Notes: a model not told the origin generated them from the sequence alone. DNA of 64,000 nt from Pseudomonas putida (GCA_041071465.1 CP163498.1:62001-126000); one strand, 5' to 3'. Positions 23,582-34,385 are shown, counted from the stretch's first letter. Numbers and translations: made by a program.

Positions 23582-24354
23582 TCAGTGCTTGTCAGTTTCG
23601 GGGTTGGCCGCCGTGCGGTTGACCTTGGCCAGTGGCAGCGGCAGGAATTTGCCCATCGGCTCGCGGCGCTCCGGCGCAGTGGCCGCAACCCTACCACCAT
23701 CTTGCGCGCCACCAGCAGGTACACCCCGCCACCGGAGCCCTGCCAACCGCCGGCCAGCCGTTCCCAGCCCTCCAGGCGTTGCTGCCAGGCCGGTGAAGCA
23801 AGCGGCGGACGATAGCACCCGAAGCGGCGTTTCTCCAGCGCGAAGCCCAGCAGGTTGAGCCAGTCGCCCACCCGCGACGGCGAGATGCAGCGCGCCTTGC
23901 GCAGCGCGCCATGGCTGAAGAAATGGCGCATGCCCCAGCTGCTCCACGGGTTGATGCCGACAATCAGCAGGTGCCCGCCCGGGCGCACGGCACTGGCGGC
24001 CTCGCGCAGCAGGCCATGGGGTGACAGGCAGAAATCCAGGCCATGCTGCAGCACGACCACGTCGGCAGCATGCTCGCTCAGCGGCCAGGCCTGCTCCTCG
24101 CAGACGATCTCCACCCCAGGCAGCGGCGCGCCGAGGCGCACGTTGCGCTGCACCTGGGGCGCGCTCGGTGGCGGCTCGGCGCAAGGCCCGTAGTGCACCA
24201 GGTAACCGCCGAAGAAGCGCCCAAGCTCTTCTTTCAGCAGTTTTTCTTCCTCCTTGAGCATCAGCTGGCCGAGTGGCCCATTGAACCACTCACGGGCCAG
24301 GCTGATCAGCTCGACCCAGTCCGGGTCGGCCTGGGCAAAGGCTTGGTCGGTCAT
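23582..24354 (-). CDS. SAM-dependent methyltransferase, C-terminus frameshifted by a one-base deletion
   Basis: Class I methyltransferase-like protein of the YcgJ/UbiE-like fold. Recognisable are VEIVCEEQAWPLSEHAADVV and SAVRPGGHLLIVGINPWSSWG. The start at 24354 has AGGGAG upstream. As read, the frame continues past the normal end to 23563 with an arginine-rich tail. Adding one C to the CC at about 23671-23673 restores the C-terminus PERREPMGKFLPLPLAK with a stop at 23582. The substrate is unknown. It is divergent from gloB across an 85-base gap and upstream of rnhA, an arrangement conserved in Pseudomonas. Confidence 0.82.
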
Positions 24355-24439
24355 TGCGCTCTCCCTCGAAGGTTCTCCCACCGCGCCATCGCGGCTAAGA
24401 TGCCCTCATGTGCCACGCTAGGCGAATCGGATCCGCACC

Positions 24440-25219
24440 ATGATACAGATCGATGCTCTCCCCGCTTTCTCCGACAACTACATCTGGTTGTTACAGGATA
24501 CTGCCAAACGCCGTTGTGCGGTGGTCGATCCGGGTGATGCCGCCCCGGTGGAACGCTGGCTGGCCGCCAACCCGGAGTGGGTGCTGAGCGACATCCTCGT
24601 CACCCACCACCACAACGACCACGTCGGCGGTGTGGAACGGCTGAAGCAACTGAGCGGCGCGCGAGTCTGCGGCCCCGCCAACGAGCGTATTCCCGCCCGC
24701 GACCTGGCCCTGGACGAAGGCGACAAGGTCGACGTGCTGGGCGTGACCTTCCAGGTTCTGGCGGTGCCCGGCCACACCCTGGGGCACATTGCCTTCTTCA
24801 GCGACGGGCCGCCAACCCCCGTTCTGTTCAGTGGCGACACACTGTTCGCCGCCGGTTGCGGGCGCATGTTCGAGGGTACACCCGAACAGATGCAGCCCGC
24901 CCTCGCCCGCCTGGCGGCACTGCCAGAGCAGACCGAAGTGTATTGCGCCCACGAATATACCCTCAGCAACCTGCGCTTCGCCAAGGCGGTAGAGCCGACC
25001 AATACGCACGTTCAGCAACGCTTCGAGGACGTTACCCGTTTACGCGCCGAAAATCGCATCAGCTTGCCATCAACGATTGGCCTGGAGCGTCTGACCAACC
25101 CCTTCTTACGTACCTCTGAAACATTAGTTAAACAAAAAGCAGACGAATGGAAGGGACATTCAAACACCTCGCATGTCGCTGTTTTTGCTGCCTTGAGGTC
25201 TTGGAAGGACACCTTCTGA
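24440..25219 (+). CDS. gloB: Hydroxyacylglutathione hydrolase (glyoxalase II)
   Basis: Metallo-beta-lactamase-fold enzyme that hydrolyses S-lactoylglutathione in methylglyoxal detoxification. The 259-residue protein has the metal motif [10 protein letters not shown], the next ligand in [12 protein letters not shown], the aspartate of [16 protein letters not shown], and the histidine of [14 protein letters not shown]. It is divergent from the methyltransferase and is followed by the mltD promoter. Confidence 0.96.
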   Translation: MIQIDALPAFSDNYIWLLQDTAKRRCAVVDPGDAAPVERWLAANPEWVLSDILVTHHHNDHVGGVERLKQLSGARVCGPANERIPARDLALDEGDKVDVLGVTFQVLAVPGHTLGHIAFFSDGPPTPVLFSGDTLFAAGCGRMFEGTPEQMQPALARLAALPEQTEVYCAHEYTLSNLRFAKAVEPTNTHVQQRFEDVTRLRAENRISLPSTIGLERLTNPFLRTSETLVKQKADEWKGHSNTSHVAVFAALRSWKDTF

Positions 25220-25245
25220 TAACCGCAAGATATATCGCAAGTGAT

Positions 25246-25283
25246 GGTCAAAGGTTGACCAGGCCCGGAGCGGTTTCTAGAAT
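25246..25283 (+). promoter_or_regulatory. Sigma-70-type promoter of mltD with overlapping palindrome
   Basis: TTGACC (25255-25260) and TAGAAT (25278-25283) are spaced by 17 bases, close to the consensus, 37 bases before the mltD ATG. The -35 box is the right arm of a small palindrome, GGTCAA-AGG-TTGACC (25246-25260), which could be an operator. Confidence 0.6.
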
Positions 25284-25319
25284 CGCCGAAATTTTTCGCC
25301 CGGATACCTGTGTCAGCCG

Positions 25320-26750
25320 ATGTCTTCCCGTAGCCGCAGAACCTCTCATTCCGTCGCCCTGACGCGCCTGGCCCAAATCAGTGCGCTGGCCCTGGCCGCC
25401 ACCTTGGTGGGCTGCCAGAGCACCCGTCAGCTCGACGAATCCGAAAGCGTTCGCGCGCACAACTACCAGGCGCGGATCAAGCACAAACCTTCACCGCTGC
25501 TGGCCAAGCCGGCCGAGCAAGCACCACAGGATGTCTGGGAGCGCATGCGCCAGGGCTTTGCCCTGCAGGACAGCATCGACGTCAACCCGCGCATCGAACA
25601 ACAGCGCCTGTGGTTCGCCAGCAACCCGACCTTCATCGAAAGCGCTGGCGAGCGTGGCAGCCTCTACCTGCATTACATCGTCGAGCGTCTTGAAGAACGC
25701 GACATGCCGCTGGAGCTGGCCCTGCTCCCCGCCATTGAAAGCGCCTACAACCCGATGGCCTACTCACGCGCCAGTGCTGCCGGCATGTGGCAGTTCATGC
25801 CAGCCACAGGCCGTCACTTCAACCTGCGCCAGACCAACTTCTACGATGGCCGCCGCGACATCACCGCGTCGACCAACGCTGCGCTGGATTACCTGACCCG
25901 CCTGCACGACATGTTCAACGGTGACTGGCTGCTGGCCCTGGCCGCCTACAACGCCGGAGAAGGCACGGTCAGCCGCGCCATGGAACGCAACGAACGGCTC
26001 GGGCTGCCAACCGACTACTGGAACCTGCCGCTGCCACAGGAAACCCGCGACTACGTACCCAAGTTGCTGGCCCTGTCGCAGGTGGTGCTCACGCCTGAAG
26101 CCTACGGCGTGAACCTGAACCCGATCGCCAACGAGCCCTATTTCGAAGCGGTGGCCATCAACGACCGCCTCGACCTGTCGCGGGTGGCGGCATTTGCCAA
26201 CATCGACGAAGACGAGTTGATCCAACTCAACCCAGCCTTCAAGAAACGCATGACCGTGGACGGCCCGCAGCAGTTGCTGGTACCGACCGCCAAGGCGCAA
26301 TTGCTGAGCGACAGCCTGTCCAACCTCAAGCCAGAACAGCTGGTCAGCCTGCAACCGAACAAGGCCGTGTTCGCCCGCGCCGTGGCCGAAGCCAAGGCAC
26401 CGGTGGCCGCGCGCAGCTACCGGGTCAAACGCGGCGACAACCTGGGCGCCATCGCCAAGGCCAACCGTGTTTCGGTCAATGACATCAAACGCTGGAACCG
26501 TCTGTCCGGCAACAACCTGCGTGCCGGCCAGGTGCTGGCACTTCGCGGTGGCAGCGGACCGAGCGCCGCCGGCAACCGGGTAGCGGCGTCCGGCAAGCGC
26601 TCCACCCAGTACAAGGTACGCAAGGGCGACTCGCTGTACCTGGTGGCCAAGCGCTTCAACGTGGAAATGCAGCACCTCAAACGCTGGAACCCACGCAGCG
26701 GCCACGCCCTCAAGCCGGGCCAAACCCTGACCGTCTACCTCTCGCATTGA
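25320..26750 (+). CDS. mltD: Membrane-bound lytic murein transglycosylase D with LysM domains
   Basis: Cleaves peptidoglycan glycan strands at the outer membrane. The signal peptide ends in a lipobox (LVGC, about residue 31), so it is a lipoprotein. The SLT domain spans about residues 105-220 with the catalytic glutamate in LLPAIESAYNP, then SAAGMWQFMPATG and LAAYNAGEGTV. Two C-terminal LysM repeats (starting SYRVKRGDNLGAIAK and QYKVRKGDSLYLVAK) bind the cell wall. It has 476 residues. The gene is followed by REP elements and then the peptide transporter. Confidence 0.95.
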   Translation: MSSRSRRTSHSVALTRLAQISALALAATLVGCQSTRQLDESESVRAHNYQARIKHKPSPLLAKPAEQAPQDVWERMRQGFALQDSIDVNPRIEQQRLWFASNPTFIESAGERGSLYLHYIVERLEERDMPLELALLPAIESAYNPMAYSRASAAGMWQFMPATGRHFNLRQTNFYDGRRDITASTNAALDYLTRLHDMFNGDWLLALAAYNAGEGTVSRAMERNERLGLPTDYWNLPLPQETRDYVPKLLALSQVVLTPEAYGVNLNPIANEPYFEAVAINDRLDLSRVAAFANIDEDELIQLNPAFKKRMTVDGPQQLLVPTAKAQLLSDSLSNLKPEQLVSLQPNKAVFARAVAEAKAPVAARSYRVKRGDNLGAIAKANRVSVNDIKRWNRLSGNNLRAGQVLALRGGSGPSAAGNRVAASGKRSTQYKVRKGDSLYLVAKRFNVEMQHLKRWNPRSGHALKPGQTLTVYLSH

Positions 26751-26781
26751 TATAACGCTCAGGGCCATTGCGCGGCCCTGT

Positions 26782-26895
26782 GGGGCGGCCTTGTTTCGCG
26801 ACAGGGCTGCTTCGCAGCCCCGGCAATGCAAGCTGCGAAGCTGAGACCCTGGGGCCGCTAAGCGCCCCTTTCGCGACAAAAGGCCGCTCCCACAG
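26782..26895. repeat. Pair of inverted REP elements with a central hairpin
   Basis: The 267-base gap after mltD holds two inverted copies of a GCGGCCTTnTnTCGCGA-type unit (about 26785-26803, and 26864-26886 on the other strand), typical of P. putida REP sequences. Between them is a hairpin GGGCTGC-TTC-GCAGCCC (26804-26820). AGGGCC/GGCCCT at 26761-26779 may aid termination of mltD. Confidence 0.6.
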
Positions 26896-27017
26896 GTACC
26901 ACGCCGCTCACGCCGACCTGTACCACCAACCCCTCCCTCAAAACCTCTCTTTTTCCAACCCCACCAAGCTGTTACTGTACCCGGTCAAAGCCCAACGCCT
27001 CTGGATCGGATGCCGAC

Positions 27018-28846
27018 TTGATACGTCCCCTCCTGCTATCACTCAGCCTGGCCTTGAGCTTTCCCGCAGCCGCGATGGTGAGCGAAAGCCACGGATACGC
27101 GCAGTTCGGCACGCTCAAGTACCCAGCCACCTTCACCCACTTCGACTGGGTCAACCCGCAAGCGCCCAAGGGCGGCACCTTGCGGGCCATGGCTTTTGGC
27201 ACCTTCGATACCCTCAACCCCTACACCTTCAAGGGGTCGAGCCCTATAACCACGCCCAATTTCCAGCAGTACGGCATCAGCGAGCTTAACGAGCCGCTGA
27301 TGGTCGGCACCGGCCTGTACGACCCGTCCGGTGACGAGCCCACCTCCAGTTATGGCCTGATCGCCCGCTCGGTGGAGTACAGCGAGGACCGCAGCTGGGT
27401 GGTGTTCAACCTGCGCCCGGAAGCCCGCTGGCATGACGGCCAGCCGATAACCTCGGCCGACGTGGCCTTCTCCTACCGCACGCTGCTCAAGGACGGCCAC
27501 CCGATCTACCGCACCAACCTGCAGGAAGTACAACGGGTGGACATCCTGGGCCCGCTGCGCATCCGCTTCGTGTTCAAACGCGCCGGCAACCCGCTGCTGA
27601 TCCTGCGCCTGGGCGAAATGCCGGTGCTGCCCAAACACTATTGGCAAAAGCGCGACTTCAAGGCCACCACCTTCGAGCCCCCCTGGGCAGCGGCCCCTAC
27701 CGCATCACCCAGGTACAACCCGGGCGCCGGCTGGTGTTCGAACGGGTGAAGAACTACTGGGGCAAGGACCTGGCGGTCAACCGTGGCAAGTACAATTTCA
27801 AGCGGGTGGAATACGAGTTCTACCGCGACGCCACCGTGGCCTTCGAAGCGTTCAAGGCTGGTGAATTCGACATCTACATCGAGCACCAGGCAAAAAACTG
27901 GGCCAACGGTTACAACTTCCCCGCCGTGCGCCGTGGCGAGGTGATCAAAGCACAAATCCCGCACAGCATCCCCACGCAAACCCAGGGCCTGTTCATGAAC
28001 AGCCGCCGGGTCACATTCAGCGACCCGCGGGTACGCCAGGCGTTGGGGCTGATGCTCGACTTCGAATGGACCAACCGCGCACTGTTCAGCAGCGCCTACC
28101 GCCGCTCAACCAGCTACTACCCCAACAGCGAATTCGCCGCCAGCGGCCTGCCCACCGGCAAAGAGTGGCTGCTGCTGGCGCCATTCCGGGACCAGTTGCC
28201 CGCCAAACTGTTCAGCGAACCCTACAAGGTCAGCCACACCGATGGCCGTGGCATCAGCCGCCAGACCCTACGCCAGGCCCTGGGCCTGCTCGCCGAGGCC
28301 GGCTGGAAGCTGAACGGCCAGCGCCTGGTCGACAGCAAAGGCCAGCAACTGCGCATGGAGCTGCTGCTGGTAAACCCCAACCTTGAACGCATCCTGCAAC
28401 CTTATGTCGAAAATCTGTCCAGCATCGGCATCGATGCGCGCTTGCGCACCGTGGACCGTGCCCAGTACAAACAACGCCTGGACCAGTTCGATTTCGACAT
28501 GATTCTGATGACCCTGAACCAAACCCTGAGCCCCGGCCTCGAACAATGGCTGTACTTCCATTCCAGCCAGGCCGCGACCAAGGGCAGCAAGAACTATGCT
28601 GGGGTCAAGGACCCGGTGGTCGACCACCTGCTCGACACCTTGCTCGCCGCCCGCACCCGCGATGACCAGGTCGCCGCCGCCCGTGCCCTGGACCGCGTGC
28701 TCTCATGGCAGTACTACATGATCCCCAACTGGTACCTCGACAATCACCGCCTGGCCTACCGCAACCGGTTCGCCTTCGTCACCACGCCGCCCTACACCCT
28801 TGGGCTGAACAGCTGGTGGATCAAGACTTCGGAGAAAGCCCAATGA
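27018..28846 (+). CDS. Peptide ABC transporter substrate-binding protein (YejA/NppA type), frameshifted by a one-base deletion
   Basis: Periplasmic family-5 binding protein. The TTG start at 27018 is preceded by GGATCGGA and followed by a signal peptide (LLLSLSLALSFPAAAM); the nearby ATG at 27010 hits a stop at once. The frame reads well to RDFKATTFEPP, then slips in a run of six C (27678-27683), where seven are expected; LGSGPYRITQVQPGRR and the rest continue in the next frame to 28846. Repaired length is 609 residues. It is the paralogue of the next gene, whose start it overlaps (ATGA). In P. aeruginosa the corresponding system downstream of mltD is, to my knowledge, NppA1A2BCD, which imports peptidyl-nucleoside antibiotics. 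Confidence 0.87.
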
Positions 28847-30678
28847 CGCCAACGCACCGTCTGCGCCGGCTGGCAGGCAGCCTGTTGCTCGCCTGCCTGA
28901 GCCTTCCCGCCCTGGCCGCACCGCAACACGCGCTTACCTTGTACGATGAGCCACCCAAGTACCCCGCCAACTTCAAGCACTTCGACTACGTCAACCCGGA
29001 CGCGCCCAAGGGCGGCACCTTCCGCCAGTCCAGCTTTGGCGGCTTCGACAGCCTCAACCCGTTCATCAACAAAGGCGTGGCGGCCGAGAACATCGGTAGC
29101 ATCTACGACACCCTGATGCGCCAGAGCCAGGATGAGCCGTTCACCGAGTACGGCCTGGTCGCCGGCAAGATCGAAAAGGCCCCGGACAACAGCTGGGTGC
29201 GCTTCTACCTGCGCCCCGAAGCACGCTTCCATGACGGCCACCCGATGCGCGCCGACGACGTGGTGTTCACCTTCAACGCCCTGATCAAGGACGGCGCCCC
29301 ACTGTACCGGCAGTACTACGCCGACGTCGCCGAGGTAGTCGCCGAAGACCCACTGAAGGTGCTGTTCAAGTTCAAGCACACCAACAACCGCGAGCTGCCG
29401 CTGATTCTCGGCCAATTGCCAGTACTGCCCAAACACTGGTACGAAAACCGCGACTTCAACCGCGGCAACCTGGAGATCCCGCTGGGTAGCGGCCCGTACA
29501 AGGTCGCCGAGGTCAAAGCCGGGCGCTCGGTGCGTTACGAGCGGGTCAAGGATTACTGGGCCAAAGACCTGCCGATCAACCGTGGCTTCTATAATTTCGA
29601 TGTCATGACCTTCGACTCCTACCGGGACACCACTGTCGCCCTGGAAGCACTCAAGGCCGGCGCGTTCGACTATGCCCTGGAAGTCAGCGCCAAGAACTGG
29701 GCCACCGCCTACAACGTGCCCGCCGTGCGTGACGGCCGTCTGATCAAGGAAGAACTGCCCAACGGCAACCCCACCGGCATGCAGGGTTTCATCTTCAATA
29801 TCCGCCGCCCGGTGTTCCAGGATGTGCGTGTGCGCCAGGCACTGAGCCTGCTGCTGGACTACGAATGGACCAACAAGCAGCTGTTCAACGGCGCCTACAC
29901 CCGCACCGGCAGCTACTTCGACAATTCGGAAATGGCCGCCCACGGCCTACCCAGCCCCAGCGAGTTTAAAATCCTCGAACCATTGCGCGGCAAAGTGCCC
30001 GAGCAGGTATTTACCGAGGCCTTCCACAACCCGGTCAGCGACGGCAGCGGGATGATCCGCGAGCAGCAGCGCCAGGCCTACAAGCTGCTACAGGAAGCCG
30101 GCTGGAAAATCGTCGACGACAAGATGGTCGACGCCCAAGGCAAGCCGGTAAGCATCGAGTTTCTATTGGCGCAGACCGAGTTCGAGCGCATCCTGCTGCC
30201 GTTCAAGCGCAACCTCGCCGACCTCGGTATCGAGCTGAACATCCGCCGGGTCGATGTTTCGCAATACATTACCCGCCTGCGATCTCGGGACTACGACATG
30301 ATCGTCGGCGGCTACCCGCAGTCCAACTCGCCGGGCAATGAACAACGCGAGTTCTGGTCAAGTGCCGCCGCCGACAACCCCGGAAGCCGCAACTTCATCG
30401 GCCTGCGCGACCCGGCCATCGACCAGTTGGTGGAAGAGCTGATCAACGCCGACTCGCGCCAGAGCCTGGTCGACCACTGCCGCGCCCTCGACCGTGTGTT
30501 GCTGTGGGGCTACTACGTGATACCCAACTGGCATATCAAAACCTGGCGCGTGGCCTACTGGAACCACATCGGCCATCCGAAAGTGTCGCCCAAGTACGAC
30601 ATCGGCATCGATACCTGGTGGATCAAGCCCGGGGTAACCCCGGCGGTCAGCGAAGCCCCTGCGGACGAGGCCAACTAA
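28843..30678 (+). CDS. Peptide ABC transporter substrate-binding protein (second YejA/NppA type)
   Basis: Family-5 periplasmic binding protein, 611 residues, with a signal peptide ([16 protein letters not shown]). It is homologous throughout to the preceding protein: both share [19 protein letters not shown] N-termini, a [21 protein letters not shown] block, [17 protein letters not shown] and a C-terminal WWIK motif. The ATG at 28843 overlaps the stop of the first gene; the longer upstream frame runs inside that gene and is rejected. Two receptors feeding one permease suggest different peptide ranges. Confidence 0.94.
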   Translation: MTPTHRLRRLAGSLLLACLSLPALAAPQHALTLYDEPPKYPANFKHFDYVNPDAPKGGTFRQSSFGGFDSLNPFINKGVAAENIGSIYDTLMRQSQDEPFTEYGLVAGKIEKAPDNSWVRFYLRPEARFHDGHPMRADDVVFTFNALIKDGAPLYRQYYADVAEVVAEDPLKVLFKFKHTNNRELPLILGQLPVLPKHWYENRDFNRGNLEIPLGSGPYKVAEVKAGRSVRYERVKDYWAKDLPINRGFYNFDVMTFDSYRDTTVALEALKAGAFDYALEVSAKNWATAYNVPAVRDGRLIKEELPNGNPTGMQGFIFNIRRPVFQDVRVRQALSLLLDYEWTNKQLFNGAYTRTGSYFDNSEMAAHGLPSPSEFKILEPLRGKVPEQVFTEAFHNPVSDGSGMIREQQRQAYKLLQEAGWKIVDDKMVDAQGKPVSIEFLLAQTEFERILLPFKRNLADLGIELNIRRVDVSQYITRLRSRDYDMIVGGYPQSNSPGNEQREFWSSAAADNPGSRNFIGLRDPAIDQLVEELINADSRQSLVDHCRALDRVLLWGYYVIPNWHIKTWRVAYWNHIGHPKVSPKYDIGIDTWWIKPGVTPAVSEAPADEAN

Positions 30679-30679
30679 G

Positions 30680-31753
30680 ATGCTGGCCTACATCCTGCGC
30701 CGCCTGCTGCTGATCATCCCGACCCTATTCGGCATCCTCATCATCAACTTCATCATCGTTCAGGCCGCCCCCGGCGGCCCGGTCGAGCAGATGATCGCCA
30801 AGCTCGAAGGCTTCGAAGGCGCGACCAGCCGCATCGCCGGTGGCGGCGCCGAGGTTTCCGTTGCCGGTTCCAACTACCGCGGTGCACAGGGCCTGGACCC
30901 GGCGCTGATCGCTGAAATCGAGCGCATGTACGGCTTCGACAAGTCGCCGCCCGAGCGCCTGTGGATCATGATCAAGAACTACGCCCAGCTCGACTTTGGC
31001 GACAGCTTCTTCCGCGATGCCAAGGTCATCGACCTGATCATGGAGAAGATGCCAGTGTCGATCTCGCTAGGGCTGTGGAGCACGCTGATCATGTACCTGG
31101 TGTCGATCCCGCTGGGCATCGCCAAGGCGGTGCGCCATGGCAGCCACTTCGACGTGTGGACCAGTTCGGCGATCATCGTCGGCTACGCCATCCCGGCGTT
31201 CCTGTTCGCCATCCTGCTGATCGTGCTGTTCGCCGGCGGCAGCTACTTCGACTGGTTCCCGCTGCGTGGCCTCACCTCCAACAATTTCGATGAGCTGAGT
31301 ACCACCGGTAAAGTACTGGATTACTTCTGGCACCTGGTGTTGCCGATCACCGCGCTAGTCATTGGCAACTTCGCCACCATGACCCTGCTGACCAAGAACA
31401 GCTTCCTCGACGAAATCAACAAACAATACGTGGTCACCGCCAAGGCCAAGGGCCTAAGCCGGTCACGGGTGCTGTACGGCCACGTGTTCCGCAACGCCAT
31501 GCTGTTGGTGATCGCCGGTTTCCCCTCGGCGTTCATCGGCATCTTCTTCACCGGCTCCTTGCTGATCGAGGTGATCTTCAGCCTTGACGGCCTGGGCCTG
31601 ATGAGTTTCGAGGCGGCCATCAACCGCGACTACCCGGTGGTCTTCGGCACCCTGTTCATCTTCACCCTGCTGGGGCTGGTGGTGAAACTGATCGGCGACC
31701 TGACCTACACCCTGGTCGATCCACGCATCGACTTCGCCAGCCGGGAGCACTGA
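30680..31753 (+). CDS. yejB: Peptide ABC transporter permease, YejB type
   Basis: Inner-membrane permease of a peptide importer, 357 residues with about six hydrophobic segments. The N-terminus ([19 protein letters not shown]) is typical of the DppB/OppB group, and the cytoplasmic EAA loop is visible in [17 protein letters not shown]. The long periplasmic loop after the first helix (residues ~35-120) is typical of YejB. It begins one base after the binding-protein stop and is followed by yejE. Confidence 0.94.
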   Translation: MLAYILRRLLLIIPTLFGILIINFIIVQAAPGGPVEQMIAKLEGFEGATSRIAGGGAEVSVAGSNYRGAQGLDPALIAEIERMYGFDKSPPERLWIMIKNYAQLDFGDSFFRDAKVIDLIMEKMPVSISLGLWSTLIMYLVSIPLGIAKAVRHGSHFDVWTSSAIIVGYAIPAFLFAILLIVLFAGGSYFDWFPLRGLTSNNFDELSTTGKVLDYFWHLVLPITALVIGNFATMTLLTKNSFLDEINKQYVVTAKAKGLSRSRVLYGHVFRNAMLLVIAGFPSAFIGIFFTGSLLIEVIFSLDGLGLMSFEAAINRDYPVVFGTLFIFTLLGLVVKLIGDLTYTLVDPRIDFASREH

Positions 31754-31754
31754 C

Positions 31755-32774
31755 ATGGCCTTGTCCCCCCTCAACCGCCGGCGCTTCGAGCGCTTCAAGG
31801 CCAACCGCCGTGGCTGGTGGTCGCTGTGGCTGTTCCTGGTCCTGTTCGGCTTGAGCCTGGGCGCCGAGCTGATCGCCAACGACAAACCGGTTGCTGTGCG
31901 CTACGACGGCGAATGGTATTTCCCGGCATTCAAGCGCTACCCGGAAACCACCTTCGGCGGCGAATTCCCGCTGGAAGCCAACTACAAGAGCCCCTACATC
32001 CGCGAGCTGTTGGCCAAGAAAGACAGCTTCGTGCTGTGGGCGCCCATCCCGTTCAGCTACCAAAGCATCAACTACGACCTGCGCGTACCTGCCCCGGCGC
32101 CGCCCTCGGCGGACAACTGGCTGGGCACCGACGACCAGGGCCGCGACGTGCTGGCACGGGTGATCTACGGCTTCCGCATTTCGGTACTGTTCGCCCTCAC
32201 CCTGACCGTGGCCAGCTCCATCGTCGGCGTCATCGCCGGCGCCTTGCAAGGCTTCTATGGCGGCTGGGTCGACCTGGCCGGGCAGCGCTTCCTGGAAGTC
32301 TGGTCGGGCCTGCCGGTGCTGTACCTGCTGATCATCCTGGCCAGCTTCGTGCAACCAAACTTCTGGTGGCTGCTGGGCATCATGCTGCTGTTTTCGTGGA
32401 TGAGCCTGGTGGACGTGGTACGCGCCGAGTTCCTGCGCGGGCGCAACCTGGAATACGTACGCGCCGCCCGCGCGCTAGGCATGCGCAACGGCGCGATCAT
32501 GTACCGGCACATCCTGCCCAATGCCATGATCTCGACCATGACCTTCATGCCGTTCATTCTCACCGGCGCCATCGGCACCCTCACCGCCCTGGATTTCCTC
32601 GGCTTCGGCCTGCCCGCGGGCTCGCCCTCGCTGGGCGAGCTGGTGGCCCAGGGCAAATCCAACCTGCAGGCCCCATGGTTGGGCATCAGCGCCTTTGCCG
32701 TGCTGGCGTTGATGCTGAGCCTACTGGTGTTCATTGGTGAATCCGCCCGCGATGCCTTCGACCCGAGGAAGTGA
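31755..32774 (+). CDS. yejE: Peptide ABC transporter permease, YejE type
   Basis: Second permease of the importer, 339 residues. An extended N-terminal portion with one helix and a periplasmic segment (to about residue 120) precedes the DppC-like core. The motif NWLGTDDQGRDVLARVIYG and the EAA loop LEYVRAARALGMRNG are clear. It starts one base after yejB and is followed one base later by the ATPase gene. Confidence 0.94.
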   Translation: MALSPLNRRRFERFKANRRGWWSLWLFLVLFGLSLGAELIANDKPVAVRYDGEWYFPAFKRYPETTFGGEFPLEANYKSPYIRELLAKKDSFVLWAPIPFSYQSINYDLRVPAPAPPSADNWLGTDDQGRDVLARVIYGFRISVLFALTLTVASSIVGVIAGALQGFYGGWVDLAGQRFLEVWSGLPVLYLLIILASFVQPNFWWLLGIMLLFSWMSLVDVVRAEFLRGRNLEYVRAARALGMRNGAIMYRHILPNAMISTMTFMPFILTGAIGTLTALDFLGFGLPAGSPSLGELVAQGKSNLQAPWLGISAFAVLALMLSLLVFIGESARDAFDPRK

Positions 32775-32775
32775 C

Positions 32776-34383
32776 ATGAGTGAACAGAACCTGATCGAAG
32801 TGCGCGATCTGGCGGTGGAGTTTGTCACCGGCGACCAGGTCAACCGGGTGGTGGACGGCATCAGCTTCGACATCCGCAAGGGCGAGACACTGGCCCTGGT
32901 GGGCGAGAGTGGCTCGGGCAAATCGGTCACCGCGCACTCGATCCTGCGCCTGCTGCCCTACCCGCTGGCCCGTCACCCCAGCGGCAGCATCCGCTACGAG
33001 GGCAAGGACCTGCTGCAGCAAAACGAGAAGACCCTGCAGCGCATTCGCGGCAACCGCATTGCGATGATCTTCCAAGAGCCGATGACCTCGCTGAACCCGC
33101 TGCATTGCATCGAGAAGCAGATCAACGAAATCCTCCTGCTGCACAAGGGCCTGACCGGCAAGGAAGCGACTGCCCGCACCCTGGAGCTGCTGGAGCTGGT
33201 CGGCATCCCCGAGCCGCGCAAGCGCCTCAAGGCCCTGCCCCACGAACTGTCTGGCGGGCAGCGCCAGCGGGTGATGATTGCCATGGCGTTGGCCAACGAG
33301 CCGGAGCTGCTGATTGCCGACGAACCGACCACGGCGCTGGATGTGACCGTGCAGTTGAAGATTCTCGACCTGCTCAAGGAACTGCAGGCACGCCTGGGCA
33401 TGGCGCTGCTACTGATCAGCCATGACCTGAACCTGGTACGCCGCATCGCCCACCGCGTGTGCGTGATGCAGCGCGGGCAGATCGTGGAACAGGCTGAATG
33501 CGCCACACTGTTCAGCGCCCCGCAGCACCACTACACGCAGATGCTGATCAATGCCGAGCCCAGCGGGCTGCCAGCGCACAACCCGGTCGGGGCGCCGCTG
33601 CTGGAGGTGGATGACCTCAAGGTATGGTTCCCGATCAAAAAGGGCTTTTTGCGGCGTACGGTCGACCATGTGAAGGCGGTGGACGGGGTCAACTTCAGCT
33701 TGCCGCAGGGGCAGACACTGGGCATTGTCGGCGAGTCCGGGTCGGGCAAGTCCACGTTGGGCCTGGCGATCTTGCGGCTGATTTCCAGCCAGGGCGGCAT
33801 TCGCTTCCATGGGCAGAACCTCGAAGGGCTGAACCAGAAAGCCGTGCGCCCGCTGCGGCGTGAGATGCAGGTGGTGTTCCAGGACCCATTCGGCAGCCTT
33901 AGTCCGCGCATGTGCGTGGCGGACATTGTCGGTGAAGGGCTGCGCATTCACGGTATTGGCAACGCGCAGGAACAGGAAACGGCGATTATTGCGGCGCTGG
34001 AGGAAGTGGGGCTAGACCCAAGGACTCGGCATCGCTACCCGCATGAGTTTTCCGGTGGGCAGCGCCAGCGTATTGCCATTGCCCGGGCGCTGGTGTTGAA
34101 GCCGGCGCTGATTCTGCTGGATGAGCCTACCTCCGCGCTGGACCGCACGGTGCAGCGGCAGGTGGTGGAGCTACTACGCAATCTGCAGCAGAAGTACAAC
34201 CTGACGTACCTGTTCATCAGCCATGACCTGGCGGTGGTGAAGGCGCTGAGCCACCAGTTGATGGTGATCAAACATGGGCATGTTGTTGAACAAGGTGATG
34301 CGCAGGCGATATTCCATGCGCCGCAACATCCGTATACGCGGCAGCTGCTGGAAGCGGCGTTCCTGGAGGTTGAGGCTTCGTAG
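32776..34383 (+). CDS. yejF: Peptide ABC transporter double ATPase, YejF type
   Basis: Fused ATP-binding subunit that powers the importer. Two ABC cassettes are present in 535 residues: Walker A GESGSGKS with signature LSGGQRQR in the first half, and GESGSGKS with FSGGQRQR in the second. Walker B is LLIADEPTTALD and LILLDEPTSALD. I start at MSEQNLIEVRDLAVEF (32776), directly after yejE; a frame from 32734 would overlap that gene. Together with both binding proteins and permeases it makes a complete importer. Confidence 0.95.
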   Translation: MSEQNLIEVRDLAVEFVTGDQVNRVVDGISFDIRKGETLALVGESGSGKSVTAHSILRLLPYPLARHPSGSIRYEGKDLLQQNEKTLQRIRGNRIAMIFQEPMTSLNPLHCIEKQINEILLLHKGLTGKEATARTLELLELVGIPEPRKRLKALPHELSGGQRQRVMIAMALANEPELLIADEPTTALDVTVQLKILDLLKELQARLGMALLLISHDLNLVRRIAHRVCVMQRGQIVEQAECATLFSAPQHHYTQMLINAEPSGLPAHNPVGAPLLEVDDLKVWFPIKKGFLRRTVDHVKAVDGVNFSLPQGQTLGIVGESGSGKSTLGLAILRLISSQGGIRFHGQNLEGLNQKAVRPLRREMQVVFQDPFGSLSPRMCVADIVGEGLRIHGIGNAQEQETAIIAALEEVGLDPRTRHRYPHEFSGGQRQRIAIARALVLKPALILLDEPTSALDRTVQRQVVELLRNLQQKYNLTYLFISHDLAVVKALSHQLMVIKHGHVVEQGDAQAIFHAPQHPYTRQLLEAAFLEVEAS

Positions 34384-34385
34384 CA

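Noticed and set aside
30960..31300. Arginine-rich out-of-frame ORFs within the transporter genes
   Set aside because: Typical frame-shifted readings of GC-rich coding DNA with no start signals or motifs.
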